NCBI GenBank assembly: GCA_937907215.1
Contig: CALESG010000086.1
Span: forward strand, 1-61,047
Length of the DNA stretch: 61,047 nucleotides
Direction: 5' to 3'
Origin: an uncultured Ruminococcus sp.
GTDB taxonomy: Bacteria; Bacillota; Clostridia; Oscillospirales; Ruminococcaceae
The notes beneath the pieces are model-generated. The model was not told where the DNA came from. It did no database searches and saw only the letters and a list, made by a program, of their open reading frames with translations. Below, piece after piece: positions 8,966 through 18,307 of the stretch; the first letter of the stretch is position 1; each line of letters begins with the position of its first letter. The translations under genes and the position numbers were made by a program.

Positions 8966-10822
8966 TTATATTTCCTTTCCGGATGATTTTCTTATTCTTT
9001 CAAGCATTTTATCTACACTAAATCCAAGCTTCTCAAACTGAGAATCCATTGATGCCTGAGTTACAAATCCCTTAGCAGTTACACATTCATAACTTCCCTT
9101 ATATCCATTTTCAATAAGAAGAGAACCAAATTGACGGGAAATACTTCCAATATCATATGCTTCTTCAAAGAAAATGATTTTATTATAGGAACACGCAATA
9201 TTAACTGCCGTTTTATCTATTGGAAATATTCTGGTAAGCTTAAGCAAATCACAATTTATATCCTCTTCCATAGCCTTCTTATTAGCTTTAAAGAGATTGT
9301 CATATATTCTGCCATATGAGATCAAAAGAGTATCAGTTTTTTTGCCTGTAATATGAGTGTAATCTGAATTCAGTGCTGTCTTGTCAAACTGCGTATGATC
9401 TGACCCTCTTGGATAACGCACACAAGCAAGTCCTGTATCTTCATACATAGCCCTTTTCATGCAAATATAAAGTTCATCATAACAAGAAGGTGAATATATA
9501 ACAGCACCCGGAACAGTGCTTATAAAGCTGACATCAAACATTCCATGATGTGTTTCCCCATCTTCTCCTACCAATCCGGCACGGTCAACACCCAGCACAA
9601 CATGAGCTCCGCTTATTGCAACATCATGTATAAGTTGGTCGTATGCTCTTTGAAGAAATGATGAGTAAACTGCAAACACCGGCAAAAATCCCTGCTTAGC
9701 AAGTGAAGCTGCAAAAGTTACAGCGTGTTGTTCTGCAATGCCAACATCAAAATATCTTCTTGGAAATGCTCTTGAAAAATAATGAAGTCCTGTACCATGC
9801 TCCATTGCAGCTGTTATTGCACAAAGTGAATCATCTTTCTTTGCAGCTTGTACAAGGAATTTTCCAAACATATCCGAAAATGTATCCTTACAAGCGGCTT
9901 CCGGATTGCCTGTTTCAACATCAAATCTGGAAACGCCATGGTATTCTCCCGGGTTGTTTTCAGACGGCTTATAACCTCTGCCTTTTACCGTATTTACATG
10001 AACAAGCACAGGGCATTCATAACTTTTAGCAGCAAGCAAAATCTCATCCAGCTCTTCTATATTATGACCGTCAACAGGTCCTAGGTATACAAATCCCAGA
10101 TCTTCAAATATCGTCAAACTGCCAAGTACAGTTTCTTTTAGAACATCTTTTGAATTCTTTATAAACTTTGCAACCGGCACACCTATGGCACTGCTTGTAA
10201 GATGCTTTTCAACACGCTTTTTTGTCTTTACATAATTTTCAGTGCCACGTATAGATGAAAGATATTTTGCAAGTGAACCTACATTTTTTGAAATAGACAT
10301 TTCATTATCATTCAAAACAACTATAAGTCTGTTATTTTTAACCTTGCCTGCATTATTAAGTCCCTCATATGCCAAACCGCCTGTCATTGCACCATCACCT
10401 ACTATAGCAACAGTGTAATGTTTATCATCTCTAAGACGATTAGCCTCGGCAATACCAGCTGCTACAGAAATAGCTGTACTGCTATGACCGCTTATAAATG
10501 AATCGTGTTCTGATTCTTTTGGCTTAGGAAATCCGGAAATACCGCCCTCTTGCCTAAGCGTATCAAAGCTGTCATTTCTGCCAGTTAAAATTTTATGTGT
10601 GTAACACTGGTGACCTACATCCCAAACAAATTTATCATTTGGTGAATCAAATATACGATGCAATGAAACGGTAAGTTCTACCACACCAAGATTTGATGCT
10701 AAATGACCTCCAGTTTTCGATACCGTGGAAATAAGCTTTGCTCTTATTTCCTGACAAAGCTTATTGCATTGCTGCAAAGTAAGTTTTTTTATATCTTCAG
10801 GAAGATCGAGCGTTTCGAGCAT
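8966..10822 (-). CDS. dxs: 1-deoxy-D-xylulose-5-phosphate synthase
   Basis: Dxs condenses pyruvate and glyceraldehyde-3-phosphate, using thiamine diphosphate, in the first step of the MEP isoprenoid pathway. From the start chosen it has 618 residues, the normal length. Visible landmarks are GHQCYTHK, the GDGAMTGG thiamine-diphosphate motif, EAEHG-like GLHYFS, and the pyrimidine-domain DVGIAEQHAVTFAAS. An extended frame to 10867 lacks a ribosome binding site, whereas the ATG at 10822 has GGGAG at 8 bp. Its neighbour ispA uses the pathway product, so the gene pair is functional as well as positional. Confidence 0.95.
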   Translation of the reverse strand: MLETLDLPEDIKKLTLQQCNKLCQEIRAKLISTVSKTGGHLASNLGVVELTVSLHRIFDSPNDKFVWDVGHQCYTHKILTGRNDSFDTLRQEGGISGFPKPKESEHDSFISGHSSTAISVAAGIAEANRLRDDKHYTVAIVGDGAMTGGLAYEGLNNAGKVKNNRLIVVLNDNEMSISKNVGSLAKYLSSIRGTENYVKTKKRVEKHLTSSAIGVPVAKFIKNSKDVLKETVLGSLTIFEDLGFVYLGPVDGHNIEELDEILLAAKSYECPVLVHVNTVKGRGYKPSENNPGEYHGVSRFDVETGNPEAACKDTFSDMFGKFLVQAAKKDDSLCAITAAMEHGTGLHYFSRAFPRRYFDVGIAEQHAVTFAASLAKQGFLPVFAVYSSFLQRAYDQLIHDVAISGAHVVLGVDRAGLVGEDGETHHGMFDVSFISTVPGAVIYSPSCYDELYICMKRAMYEDTGLACVRYPRGSDHTQFDKTALNSDYTHITGKKTDTLLISYGRIYDNLFKANKKAMEEDINCDLLKLTRIFPIDKTAVNIACSYNKIIFFEEAYDIGSISRQFGSLLIENGYKGSYECVTAKGFVTQASMDSQFEKLGFSVDKMLERIRKSSGKEI

Positions 10823-10901
10823 ATCTGTATCTCCCGGAAGATTCTTTTTTCCGGTTGTGGTTTTCATATATTTATTGCTGCGGCATAATGCCGTTTTCCC
10901 C

Positions 10902-11795
10902 TTATTTTATTCGCACTAATAAATCGTGCGTCAAATCCTTCAAAAATTCACTTTTCTCAAACTGACCTAATATTTCTATGGCCTTATCAGTAAGCTTTGA
11001 CGCAAGCTTGTCTGCCTGCTCTATACCCATAAGAGTAGCAAATGTAGTCTTGTTTGAAGCTGCGTCACTTCCTACAGGCTTTCCCAGAACCTCGGTAGTA
11101 CTTGTAACATCAAGAATATCATCCACTATCTGAAAGGCCAGACCCAAACATGAACCATATCTGTCCGCTTTTGCAATGATTTCATCATCAGCACCGGAAA
11201 CAATACAACCCATAATGCAGGCACATCTTATAAGAGCACCTGTCTTTCCATCACACATAGCGTGAAGATTATCTATATCAACATCATTACGCTTCTCATT
11301 CTCCATATCTATTATCTGTCCACCGATCATACCCTTATAACCCGATGTTTCAGACAAAACTTCCATAAGCTTTACTTTCTTATCAGAGCTTAAATTCTTA
11401 TCTTTGGAAATTACAGAAAATGCATGGATAGAAAGTGCATCACCTGCAAGAATAGCTGTTGCTTCATCAAATTCTTTATGACATGATTTTCTGCCACGGC
11501 GATAATCATCATTATCCATAGCAGGCAGGTCATCGTGAATAAGCGAAAAAGTATGAATCATTTCAAGAGCAGCAGCTGCTGATAAAGCGTCATTTATATT
11601 ACCGCCTAACATACGGCAAAATTCCAAAACCAAAACCGGACGTATACGCTTACCACCAGCTTCAAGGGAATAACGCATTGCATCAATTACTATCTTCTGA
11701 CGCTTAACATCTTCTTCATATGGAACATAGTCCCTTATTGCATTTTCAATAAGATCTATATCATTTGTCATTTGCTGCTTATGTACATCATTCAT
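10902..11795 (-). CDS. ispA: Farnesyl/geranyl diphosphate synthase
   Basis: A 297-residue all-helical prenyltransferase that extends DMAPP with IPP to make farnesyl (or geranyl) diphosphate. The first aspartate-rich motif HDDLPAMDNDD is at 87-97 and the second, DDILD, at 225-229. The GGKRIRP motif is near 48-54. It follows xseB, whose end carries its AGGGAG ribosome binding site, and precedes dxs. Product chain length cannot be read with certainty. Confidence 0.93.
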   Translation of the reverse strand: MNDVHKQQMTNDIDLIENAIRDYVPYEEDVKRQKIVIDAMRYSLEAGGKRIRPVLVLEFCRMLGGNINDALSAAAALEMIHTFSLIHDDLPAMDNDDYRRGRKSCHKEFDEATAILAGDALSIHAFSVISKDKNLSSDKKVKLMEVLSETSGYKGMIGGQIIDMENEKRNDVDIDNLHAMCDGKTGALIRCACIMGCIVSGADDEIIAKADRYGSCLGLAFQIVDDILDVTSTTEVLGKPVGSDAASNKTTFATLMGIEQADKLASKLTDKAIEILGQFEKSEFLKDLTHDLLVRIK

Positions 11796-11798
11796 ATT

Positions 11799-11981
11799 TT
11801 ACTTCTCCCTTTCTTTATGCTCCTGTATTTTAAGCTTAGCATTGCAAAGCTGTTTTTCACATTCTGCGGAAATACTCAATCCCTTTTGATAAAGCTCTAC
11901 TGATTCTTCAAGATTAAGATTGTTTTCTTCGAGTTTTTTTGTTATATCTGAAAGAGCCTTAAGATTTTCTTCGAATGTCAT
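11799..11981 (-). CDS. xseB: Exodeoxyribonuclease VII small subunit
   Basis: This 60-residue helical protein has the XseB pattern FEENLKALSDITKKLEENNLNLEESVELYQKGLSIS. It forms the small subunit of exonuclease VII with XseA, encoded directly upstream. It is slightly shorter than usual but contains the whole conserved core. Confidence 0.92.
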   Translation of the reverse strand: MTFEENLKALSDITKKLEENNLNLEESVELYQKGLSISAECEKQLCNAKLKIQEHKEREK

Positions 11982-11986
11982 CTATA

Positions 11987-13192
11987 TCAATCCTTTCTTT
12001 TATCATAATCTTCAATTACTGCGACACGTAAAGTACCGTTTCCAAGTCTTATTTCCAATTCATCACCAATCAATACATCGTCCTTGCTTCGCAATAATTT
12101 ATTATCTTTATAAACAAGTGCATATCCTCTTTGCAAAACTTTAAAAGGACTTAATGCCTCAAGATGCACAAATTCTTTTTGCAATAAACTTTTTTTATCT
12201 TGTAATTTTGAATCAATAAGCATATTCAGCTTTTGAACAAGAGAATGAAGTTTATTTTCTGCAAGAATATGACTTTGACTTGGTGACAATGAAGAAAGTC
12301 GCTCAGTAAGTTTATTAAGAATTATTTCACTATGACTTATATTATCAGAAAATATCTTATCAAGCAGCCTTGTTTCTCTTTCAAGTCTTTTGGTAAGTTC
12401 ATCTATTGACGGTACTGCAAGTTCTGCTGCTGCTGACGGAGTTGGCGCTCTAAGATCTGCTGCACCATCTGTCAAAGATACATCAGTTTCATGTCCGACT
12501 GCTGATATAACCGGAACTGAACAATTATAAACTGCCATAACAACACGTTCTGTATTAAATGCACTTAGATCCTCAGATGAACCTCCGCCACGTCCGACTA
12601 TTAAAACATCACATTCATATTTTTCTGCTGCCAAAATAGCTTTTACTATAGAATCCGGTGCATCATCACCCTGAACCTGTGCCGGAAAAACATTAAGTTC
12701 ACATAATGGATAGCGTCTTGATATGACATTTATTATATCTTGAAGTGCTGCACCTGAACTTGATGTGACAACTCCGACTTTATCAGGACACGACGGGATA
12801 GGACGTTTAGATTCAGGATCAAATACGCCCATTTCAGAAAGCTTTAACTTGAGCTTTTCAAATGCGATCTGTTGACTGCCTATGCCATCTTCCTGCATAT
12901 CAGTAACATAAAGCTGAAAACTCCCATCTCGTTCATAGAGAGAAGCTGACGCTGCTGCTATAATATGCATCCCGTCCTTTGGCTTAAATTTTATTCTGCC
13001 CACATATGAACGAAACATTACTGCTTTAATACTACATTCTGAATCTTTAAGCGTAAAATAACAATGCCCAGATCTTGAATGATATGTGAAATTCGATATT
13101 TCACCACGAACCAGTATACTTTGTATAGCTTTGTCCTCTTTAAGACGAAATGCAACATATCTATTAAGCTGTGAAATTGTTAATATCGCCAC
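11987..13192 (-). CDS. xseA: Exodeoxyribonuclease VII large subunit
   Basis: The catalytic subunit of exonuclease VII, which degrades single-stranded DNA. It has an N-terminal OB fold (ILTISQLNRYVAFRLKEDKAIQSILVRGEISNF), the conserved VGRGGGSSEDL and SAVGHETD motifs, and a helical C-terminal arm ending with LQRGYALV. The start is GTG with GGAGG 8 bp upstream, so the gene overlaps the end of the TsaD-like gene by 29 bp. Confidence 0.94.
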   Translation of the reverse strand: MAILTISQLNRYVAFRLKEDKAIQSILVRGEISNFTYHSRSGHCYFTLKDSECSIKAVMFRSYVGRIKFKPKDGMHIIAAASASLYERDGSFQLYVTDMQEDGIGSQQIAFEKLKLKLSEMGVFDPESKRPIPSCPDKVGVVTSSSGAALQDIINVISRRYPLCELNVFPAQVQGDDAPDSIVKAILAAEKYECDVLIVGRGGGSSEDLSAFNTERVVMAVYNCSVPVISAVGHETDVSLTDGAADLRAPTPSAAAELAVPSIDELTKRLERETRLLDKIFSDNISHSEIILNKLTERLSSLSPSQSHILAENKLHSLVQKLNMLIDSKLQDKKSLLQKEFVHLEALSPFKVLQRGYALVYKDNKLLRSKDDVLIGDELEIRLGNGTLRVAVIEDYDKRKD

Positions 13193-14132
13193 ACTTCATT
13201 CCTCCGTTCATAATTGCTGCATAAACTGCTGTGCCTGCTGCATTATCACAAGAGAATTCAGGCTCTGCAAAAAACGCTCCAAATTCTCTCTCAAATGAAG
13301 CCCTTATCAATTTATTAGACATTACGCCGCCAGCATATACTATAGGAATATCACCTGTTTTTAAAACAGCTTCTTTTGTCATTGCAGCAATCGTTACTTC
13401 TATAGTTTTAAGGCAATATAAAGCTGTGTCTTCTTTAGATACACCGTCAGAAATAAGTTTTTTGCATTGATTTTCAAGTCCGGACAAACAACAGCTGCCG
13501 TTTTTTATAACAGGTTTTACTTTCCACTTACGATTGCTCTTCATTGCAAGTTTTTCAAGCTCTTTTCCGCATGGAAATCTAAGTCCAAGCATAAGCCCTA
13601 CTCTATCAACAGCTTGTCCAGCTTTTAAATCAAGAGATGTACCAAGTTCGGTTATCTTTAAAAGACCATCATTACACGGCTCACAATATAAACAATCAGT
13701 AGTACCGCCGCTTACATGAAATGCAATAAACGGTTTCTCTATAAGCGAGAGCTTCCTTGCAGAATAAAGTGCTGCTAAAATATGACCTATCTGATGAGAT
13801 GTTTCATATACTTTCACACCTGTTACTGCTGATATTCCTCTAGCCATTGTTTGTCCACAAAGGAAACAAGGCATATATGAACCTTTAATGTTTCTTGGAC
13901 GTACAGATACGCCTATTGCATCAAGGCTGTATAATTTTTTAGGTAATAATTTTTCTATTACTTCGGGCAATTGTTTGGTATGATGAAAAACGGCGTCGCT
14001 TTGTCTAAGTCCCGCTTCTCCGTTTTTTACAGGCAGCAATTTCTTTTCTTGATACAAAAAATTTTTTTCTGTATCAAGAACGGCACACGAAGTAGTGTAA
14101 TTGCTAGTATCCAGTCCGAGATATTCAGGCAT
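13164..14132 (-). CDS. Kae1/TsaD-like (M22) protein, second paralogue type
   Basis: A 322-residue member of the ASKHA/Kae1-TsaD superfamily. It begins LGLDTSNYTTSCAVLD and carries HHTKQLP where TsaD has its first metal histidines, SHQIGHILAAL, HVSGGTTDCLY and a final YAGGVMSNKLIR. TsaD itself makes the t6A tRNA modification. This shorter, divergent version, found next to nusB and xseA in Ruminococcus-like genomes, may be a paralogue with a different role, so tsaD is not assigned. The start overlaps the end of nusB by 8 bp. Confidence 0.75.
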   Translation of the reverse strand: MPEYLGLDTSNYTTSCAVLDTEKNFLYQEKKLLPVKNGEAGLRQSDAVFHHTKQLPEVIEKLLPKKLYSLDAIGVSVRPRNIKGSYMPCFLCGQTMARGISAVTGVKVYETSHQIGHILAALYSARKLSLIEKPFIAFHVSGGTTDCLYCEPCNDGLLKITELGTSLDLKAGQAVDRVGLMLGLRFPCGKELEKLAMKSNRKWKVKPVIKNGSCCLSGLENQCKKLISDGVSKEDTALYCLKTIEVTIAAMTKEAVLKTGDIPIVYAGGVMSNKLIRASFEREFGAFFAEPEFSCDNAAGTAVYAAIMNGGMKCGDINNFTA

Positions 14133-14583
14133 TTTCTTCCTGCTTCTCCTTTTCTATCTGCTCTTCATTATTATTTTCACGTACATAAGCACCAAGAACA
14201 CCATTTATGAATGCAGTATCTTCTTGATATGTGTACTCACCTGCAAGAGTTATAGCTTCTGAAATAGCTGCATTATTAGGCATTGTTTCATCATAGATAA
14301 TCTCAAAAAGAGCAAGTCTTAAAATTGTAAGATTAAGCTTTGGCAATCTTGAAATGCTGCGTTTCGTACTATATTTTGCAATAATTTCATCAAGTGCATC
14401 TTTATGTAAAAGAACACCTTCTACCATAGTTTTAACTGAATCTGTTACAGTAAGATCTTGAACCTCTTCTGCAAGTTCATACATCTCTTCCAATGTATCA
14501 TCTTCACGAAAAGAAAGTTCAAATAAAATAAGAAATGCACATTCACGAACCTCATGTCTTGTCATTGCTGTATTACTTGTCAT
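14125..14583 (-). CDS. nusB: Transcription antitermination factor NusB
   Basis: A 152-residue helical RNA-binding protein that joins NusE/S10 on boxA for rRNA antitermination. The typical features are RHEVRECAFLILFELSF at the start and LPKLNLTILRLALFEIIY...NAAISEAITLAGEY in the second half. The C-terminal tail is unusually rich in Glu, Asn and Lys. It is the first gene of the housekeeping operon and has an AGGAGG site. A separate promoter lies upstream at 14716-14744. Confidence 0.94.
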   Translation of the reverse strand: MTSNTAMTRHEVRECAFLILFELSFREDDTLEEMYELAEEVQDLTVTDSVKTMVEGVLLHKDALDEIIAKYSTKRSISRLPKLNLTILRLALFEIIYDETMPNNAAISEAITLAGEYTYQEDTAFINGVLGAYVRENNNEEQIEKEKQEENA

Positions 14584-14622
14584 AATTACCTCCTGTATTT
14601 AAGGGTCTTGTTTTAATATAAG

Positions 14623-14668
14623 CGGCAAGCAGAAATACTGCTGTATACAAGCAGTGAACTGCTTGCCG
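14623..14668 (-). promoter_or_regulatory. Hairpin in the nusB leader
   Basis: A 10-bp outer stem (CGGCAAGCAG / CTGCTTGCCG) encloses an inner ACTGCT/AGCAGT pair. No T-run follows on the minus strand, so it is not a standard terminator. It lies between the nusB promoter and the start codon and could control or protect the message. Confidence 0.45.
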
Positions 14669-14715
14669 TTAATATTTTGTTTACCAATTTCTTTTGACTT
14701 AAGTTACATACTATT

Positions 14716-14744
14716 ATTATACCAAAAAAAATTTGAAATTACAA
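14716..14744 (-). promoter_or_regulatory. Sigma-A-like promoter of the nusB operon
   Basis: On the minus strand TTGTAA and TATAAT are separated by 17 bp, with an extended TGG before the -10. The -35 overlaps the end of spoIIIAH, so the housekeeping operon need not depend on sporulation transcription. Confidence 0.6.
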
Positions 14745-15494
14745 CTATTTCACCTCAAAAAGTCTGATATTTTCTGCCGGAATACTTACCTCTCCCAAAA
14801 TAACATCTTTTATTGCTGCTGCTTTGGCTGAATCAAGACCTTCTGTCTGGACAACGATCTTTGCACTATCCTGATCTAAGTACACAATACAGTCTGAATA
14901 TCCCATTGATTTTACAATAGACTCAATATTGCTTTCACTTTTTATGAGTTTTGATGTTTCAACAGCTGCAATTGCATCTGTTATATATTCATTGTCTGTT
15001 CTGTCACCTCCACCCATTATAGATTGAAGAGTTGCGACACTTTCATCACGGCTGACACTCCTTTCAAGACGTGCCTGTGCAAAATATTCTTCTGCTGTCT
15101 GACCTTCTGCCTGTTCTGTAGGAATATCACTGCTGTTTTCACTTATATTTTTTGTATCAGCATTTTCTTCAGCAGTCTTTTCCGAATCGCTTTTACTATT
15201 ACTTTTATTATTGCTTTCGCTGTCTTTTTTATCATCTTTGTTATTATCTTTATTCTTTTCATTATTCTCGCTGTTTTTATCTTCCTTTGAATCAGAATTA
15301 TCTGTACTTGAGGCATTTACAAATTCAGTATCTCCATATGAAACTGTTCCTTTTGCATCAGCAGAACTTAAAGGAGCAGTTTCAACGTCATCTTTTGTAA
15401 TAGCATAGTTTACATATACTGCAACTGCCAGCATAAGAGTAAGACATGAGAGTATTATCTGTTTCTTTCCAATAATAAATGATGGTTTTTTCAT
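14745..15494 (-). CDS. spoIIIAH: Stage III sporulation protein AH
   Basis: SpoIIIAH sits in the mother-cell membrane and binds SpoIIQ across the septum to form the channel needed for forespore development. The 249 residues have an N-terminal transmembrane helix (KQIILSCLTLMLAVAVYVNYA). A long low-complexity linker of Ser, Lys, Asn and Asp runs from about 60 to 130. A C-terminal ring-building domain with EYFAQARLERSVSRDESVATLQSI follows. The linker is longer than in Bacillus. It is the last gene of the operon. Confidence 0.92.
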   Translation of the reverse strand: MKKPSFIIGKKQIILSCLTLMLAVAVYVNYAITKDDVETAPLSSADAKGTVSYGDTEFVNASSTDNSDSKEDKNSENNEKNKDNNKDDKKDSESNNKSNSKSDSEKTAEENADTKNISENSSDIPTEQAEGQTAEEYFAQARLERSVSRDESVATLQSIMGGGDRTDNEYITDAIAAVETSKLIKSESNIESIVKSMGYSDCIVYLDQDSAKIVVQTEGLDSAKAAAIKDVILGEVSIPAENIRLFEVK

Positions 15495-15496
15495 GA

Positions 15497-16066
15497 TTAG
15501 TCCTCGCTTTCACTGATTTTTTTAGTAACACATATCCGATTGGACGGAATATCCAAAACTGCACCAACAGCACTTATTATTTCTTCTCTGACTACATTAT
15601 GTTCTCCTCCTTCACAAGCTATAATAACACCGACAACCTCTGGATTCTTAGTACACTCAATAAGAGCTGAATCACCTGATTTTTCGTCTAATATGACGTG
15701 TTGCCGTTTTATTTCCTTTACATTTTCACCGGATTGATTTTCTTCATTCTGGGCATAAGAATAGGAAACACTGCCTGAAACGGTAAGCATGACACTGCAA
15801 TCACCTACGCCGTCAATTTTTGAAAGCATACTCTCAAGGCGACTTTCCAGAAACTCAGCATATTTCAATGAATCTTCTGCTGAATCTGTTGCCTCTATAA
15901 CAGAACTTGCTGTATCATTTGATTTATCATCCTCTTCTGAATTATCAGGAAACCATGATGAAAGCAATATGCATACAAGTCCTGCAAGTCCGCCAAGCAC
16001 CAATAATTGAACAGACTTTTCACTGTGCATAAATTCCTTCAGCTTTTCAAAAATTTTCTTCAGCAT
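15497..16066 (-). CDS. spoIIIAG: Stage III sporulation protein AG
   Basis: A 189-residue protein with one N-terminal membrane helix (VQLLVLGGLAGLVCILLSSW) and a C-terminal ring domain containing LESMLSKIDGVGDCSVMLTVSGS and NPEVVGVIIACEGGEHNVVREEIISAVGAVLDIPSNRICV. It forms the large ring of the SpoIIIA-SpoIIQ complex. It overlaps spoIIIAF by 20 bp. Confidence 0.93.
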   Translation of the reverse strand: MLKKIFEKLKEFMHSEKSVQLLVLGGLAGLVCILLSSWFPDNSEEDDKSNDTASSVIEATDSAEDSLKYAEFLESRLESMLSKIDGVGDCSVMLTVSGSVSYSYAQNEENQSGENVKEIKRQHVILDEKSGDSALIECTKNPEVVGVIIACEGGEHNVVREEIISAVGAVLDIPSNRICVTKKISESED

Positions 16067-16514
16067 TTATCTCCACATCCTTTCCCAAAATATTCCTAAG
16101 AGTTCGCTCTGCATCCTCTGCTTTTGTGCTTACAATTGTCACACTGCTAATATTTATGCTTTGATCTTCATTTGTATTCATACAAACAGTTATACGGCTG
16201 CACGGCACTGATTCTTCTGCAAGTTTAAGTTTAAGTGCGTCTTCAAGTTCTGATTCCGCAAGACGAAGAACCTCTTCATCTGCTGCATATGCCAATTCGT
16301 CAGCCGTTTCAACAGATGATGTGCTTATCATAAAATCAGGATCAATATTTTTTATACTATCAAAAAATGGCGATAGAATTCCTATGAACATAATACACGA
16401 TGTAAATAATTTCAGCTGTGAATCATATTTTCCATAAGGTTTTATTGCCATAACTATTCCAATTATAATACTTAAAACACTTATCTGCAAAACCATATCC
16501 TTGACACTATTCAA
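16047..16514 (-). CDS. spoIIIAF: Stage III sporulation protein AF
   Basis: A 155-residue protein with two N-terminal membrane helices (ISVLSIIIGIVMAIKPYG and LFTSCIMFIGILSPFF) and a soluble ring-building domain. It matches SpoIIIAF in length, order and topology, although sequence conservation in this subunit is low. Confidence 0.88.
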   Translation of the reverse strand: MNSVKDMVLQISVLSIIIGIVMAIKPYGKYDSQLKLFTSCIMFIGILSPFFDSIKNIDPDFMISTSSVETADELAYAADEEVLRLAESELEDALKLKLAEESVPCSRITVCMNTNEDQSINISSVTIVSTKAEDAERTLRNILGKDVEINAEENF

Positions 16515-16528
16515 AATATTTTAACCTC

Positions 16529-17710
16529 CTAAGATAAAGCATTTCCGGTAAGCATCAGCACAAGTGCTATAGCTACAAGAAACATGACTGAAAAACATAC
16601 AAGTACAGAAAACGTCATACGCAGTGTAAGTTCAATTCCACGAAGCAATCTTGTAATGGAAGATGAACCAAAAAGTTCAGACGTTGCAGCAGCGCAGCTT
16701 ATTGCAAGCCTATAAAGCATAAGTTCGGTCAGTACAGGTAAAAACAAAATGCAAAGAGTGATTATCCCCACAAATCCCGTACAGCTTTTTAATATTTTAA
16801 GACTGCCAAGAACTGTACTGTATGCATCTGATACCGCACCGCCTACAAATGGAACAAAATTTGATACAACATATCTTGCTGTTTTTGAAGCAAATGTATC
16901 AGTTGTACCTTTTACTATCCCTTGAATAGACAACACACCTATAAAAACTGTCATAAGAAATCCCAGTATCCATGTGACAATAGTTTTCATAAATTTCTGC
17001 AAACCGCTTACTGAAATATCTTTTGTAATAGCATCTGTTACAGAAAGTGCAAGACTCATACTCAAAAGAGGAAGCAGTGCATTATTTATAACTTGAATTA
17101 TAATATTAACCAATGCATAAACGGCTGTATTATAACAAATACCTGTACCCGGATTTCCGCTTGTTATGATTATTCCGGCAAATACAGGAGTAAATGTAGT
17201 CATAAAATCTGAACTTTGTGCTATAGTTTCACGCACTCTTAAAAAGCAGCTGCATATATCAGGCATTACTGCTACAGCTCCTGCCATTGCCGTTATAATT
17301 CCGCCAATATGTTCTGTTCCGCCCTTTAATCCGCCTTTTGATGCCTCTGCAAAGGCTGTAAAAACTATCACGGCTATAAGAGTAAGAAACATTCTTAAGG
17401 GAGATGTTATTTTTTCTAAAATAGAATTGCTTATGATATTAAGAACTTCCAATATTCCAAAATCATCTACAGCATCAGGATTATCTGCACTTATATTATA
17501 TTTTTGAAGAACCGACTGTATATCTGATGGAACATCATCAATAATGCTGTCTGCACCGCTGGCAGATATAAAATCATCTGAAATAGTATAATCGGATTCG
17601 TAGTCGGATTCCAAAGCAACAGCAGTAATATCATCTATAAATATGAAACTAAAAAATATACAAAAAGTACAGCTAAAAAATATAAACAGCTTTTTTAAAA
17701 ATCCTTTCAT
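16529..17710 (-). CDS. spoIIIAE: Stage III sporulation protein AE
   Basis: A 393-residue multi-pass membrane protein with an N-terminal signal-like segment and about seven further helices. Typical stretches are SPLRMFLTLIAVIVFTAF, FTPVFAGIIITSGNPGTG and FVPFVGGAVSDAYSTVLGSL. It forms part of the membrane base of the SpoIIIA complex. Its ATG overlaps the spoIIIAD stop. Confidence 0.94.
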   Translation of the reverse strand: MKGFLKKLFIFFSCTFCIFFSFIFIDDITAVALESDYESDYTISDDFISASGADSIIDDVPSDIQSVLQKYNISADNPDAVDDFGILEVLNIISNSILEKITSPLRMFLTLIAVIVFTAFAEASKGGLKGGTEHIGGIITAMAGAVAVMPDICSCFLRVRETIAQSSDFMTTFTPVFAGIIITSGNPGTGICYNTAVYALVNIIIQVINNALLPLLSMSLALSVTDAITKDISVSGLQKFMKTIVTWILGFLMTVFIGVLSIQGIVKGTTDTFASKTARYVVSNFVPFVGGAVSDAYSTVLGSLKILKSCTGFVGIITLCILFLPVLTELMLYRLAISCAAATSELFGSSSITRLLRGIELTLRMTFSVLVCFSVMFLVAIALVLMLTGNALS

Positions 17711-18099
17711 TGAAGAACTCCTGTTATAATATTCAAAAGAGAATCTATCATAGGCAGCGTAAGAATAAGCAATGCTATTCTACCCCATATCTCTACAGCA
17801 GACGCAAGTGCCTGTTCACCACTATCACGGCATATATCAGATGCTATACCTGTCATATAACATATGCCTACAGCTTTTAGAAGAGATTTAAAATAAGTTT
17901 TATCAAGACTTGTTCTTTCAAATAAAGTCTCTAATTGCTCTATGGCAGGAGAAGCAAATGCAAGAGCAGCAACAGCTATCATAACACATACTGCGATAGA
18001 AGAGAATATAGCCTGTTCACGACAATACTGTTTCAATAAAACTGCTGTCACCGCACCTATTATGCAAAGTGCCGCTGCACTTAAAGTATCACCTATCAT
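17707..18099 (-). CDS. spoIIIAD: Stage III sporulation protein AD
   Basis: A 130-residue protein with four membrane helices and the typical segment FKSLLKAVGICYMTGIASDICRDSGEQALASAVEIWGRIALL. It overlaps both neighbours by 4 bp, so spoIIIAC, AD and AE are translationally coupled. Confidence 0.94.
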   Translation of the reverse strand: MIGDTLSAAALCIIGAVTAVLLKQYCREQAIFSSIAVCVMIAVAALAFASPAIEQLETLFERTSLDKTYFKSLLKAVGICYMTGIASDICRDSGEQALASAVEIWGRIALLILTLPMIDSLLNIITGVLQ

Positions 18100-18290
18100 A
18101 AACCAAACACCGATTTTATCTTTTCAAAAAGGTCGGCAATTTCATCAACAATAAGCATAAGAACAACTATTAGACCTGCAAGTGTAGTCATCATTGCCTG
18201 CTCATCACGTTCTGCACGTCTGAGTACAAGATTAAGCACTGCAACTATTATCCCTGCCCCTGCTATCTTAAATACTAAGTCGATTTCCAC
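18096..18290 (-). CDS. spoIIIAC: Stage III sporulation protein AC
   Basis: A 64-residue protein with two membrane helices (IDLVFKIAGAGIIVAVLNLVL and MMTTLAGLIVVLMLIVDEIADLF). The start is taken as the GTG at 18290, which has AAAGGA 8 bp upstream and gives the normal family length. A TTG further upstream would add eight residues without a ribosome binding site. Confidence 0.93.
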   Translation of the reverse strand: MEIDLVFKIAGAGIIVAVLNLVLRRAERDEQAMMTTLAGLIVVLMLIVDEIADLFEKIKSVFGL

Positions 18291-18307
18291 GTTGCATTTC
18301 CTTTCTT

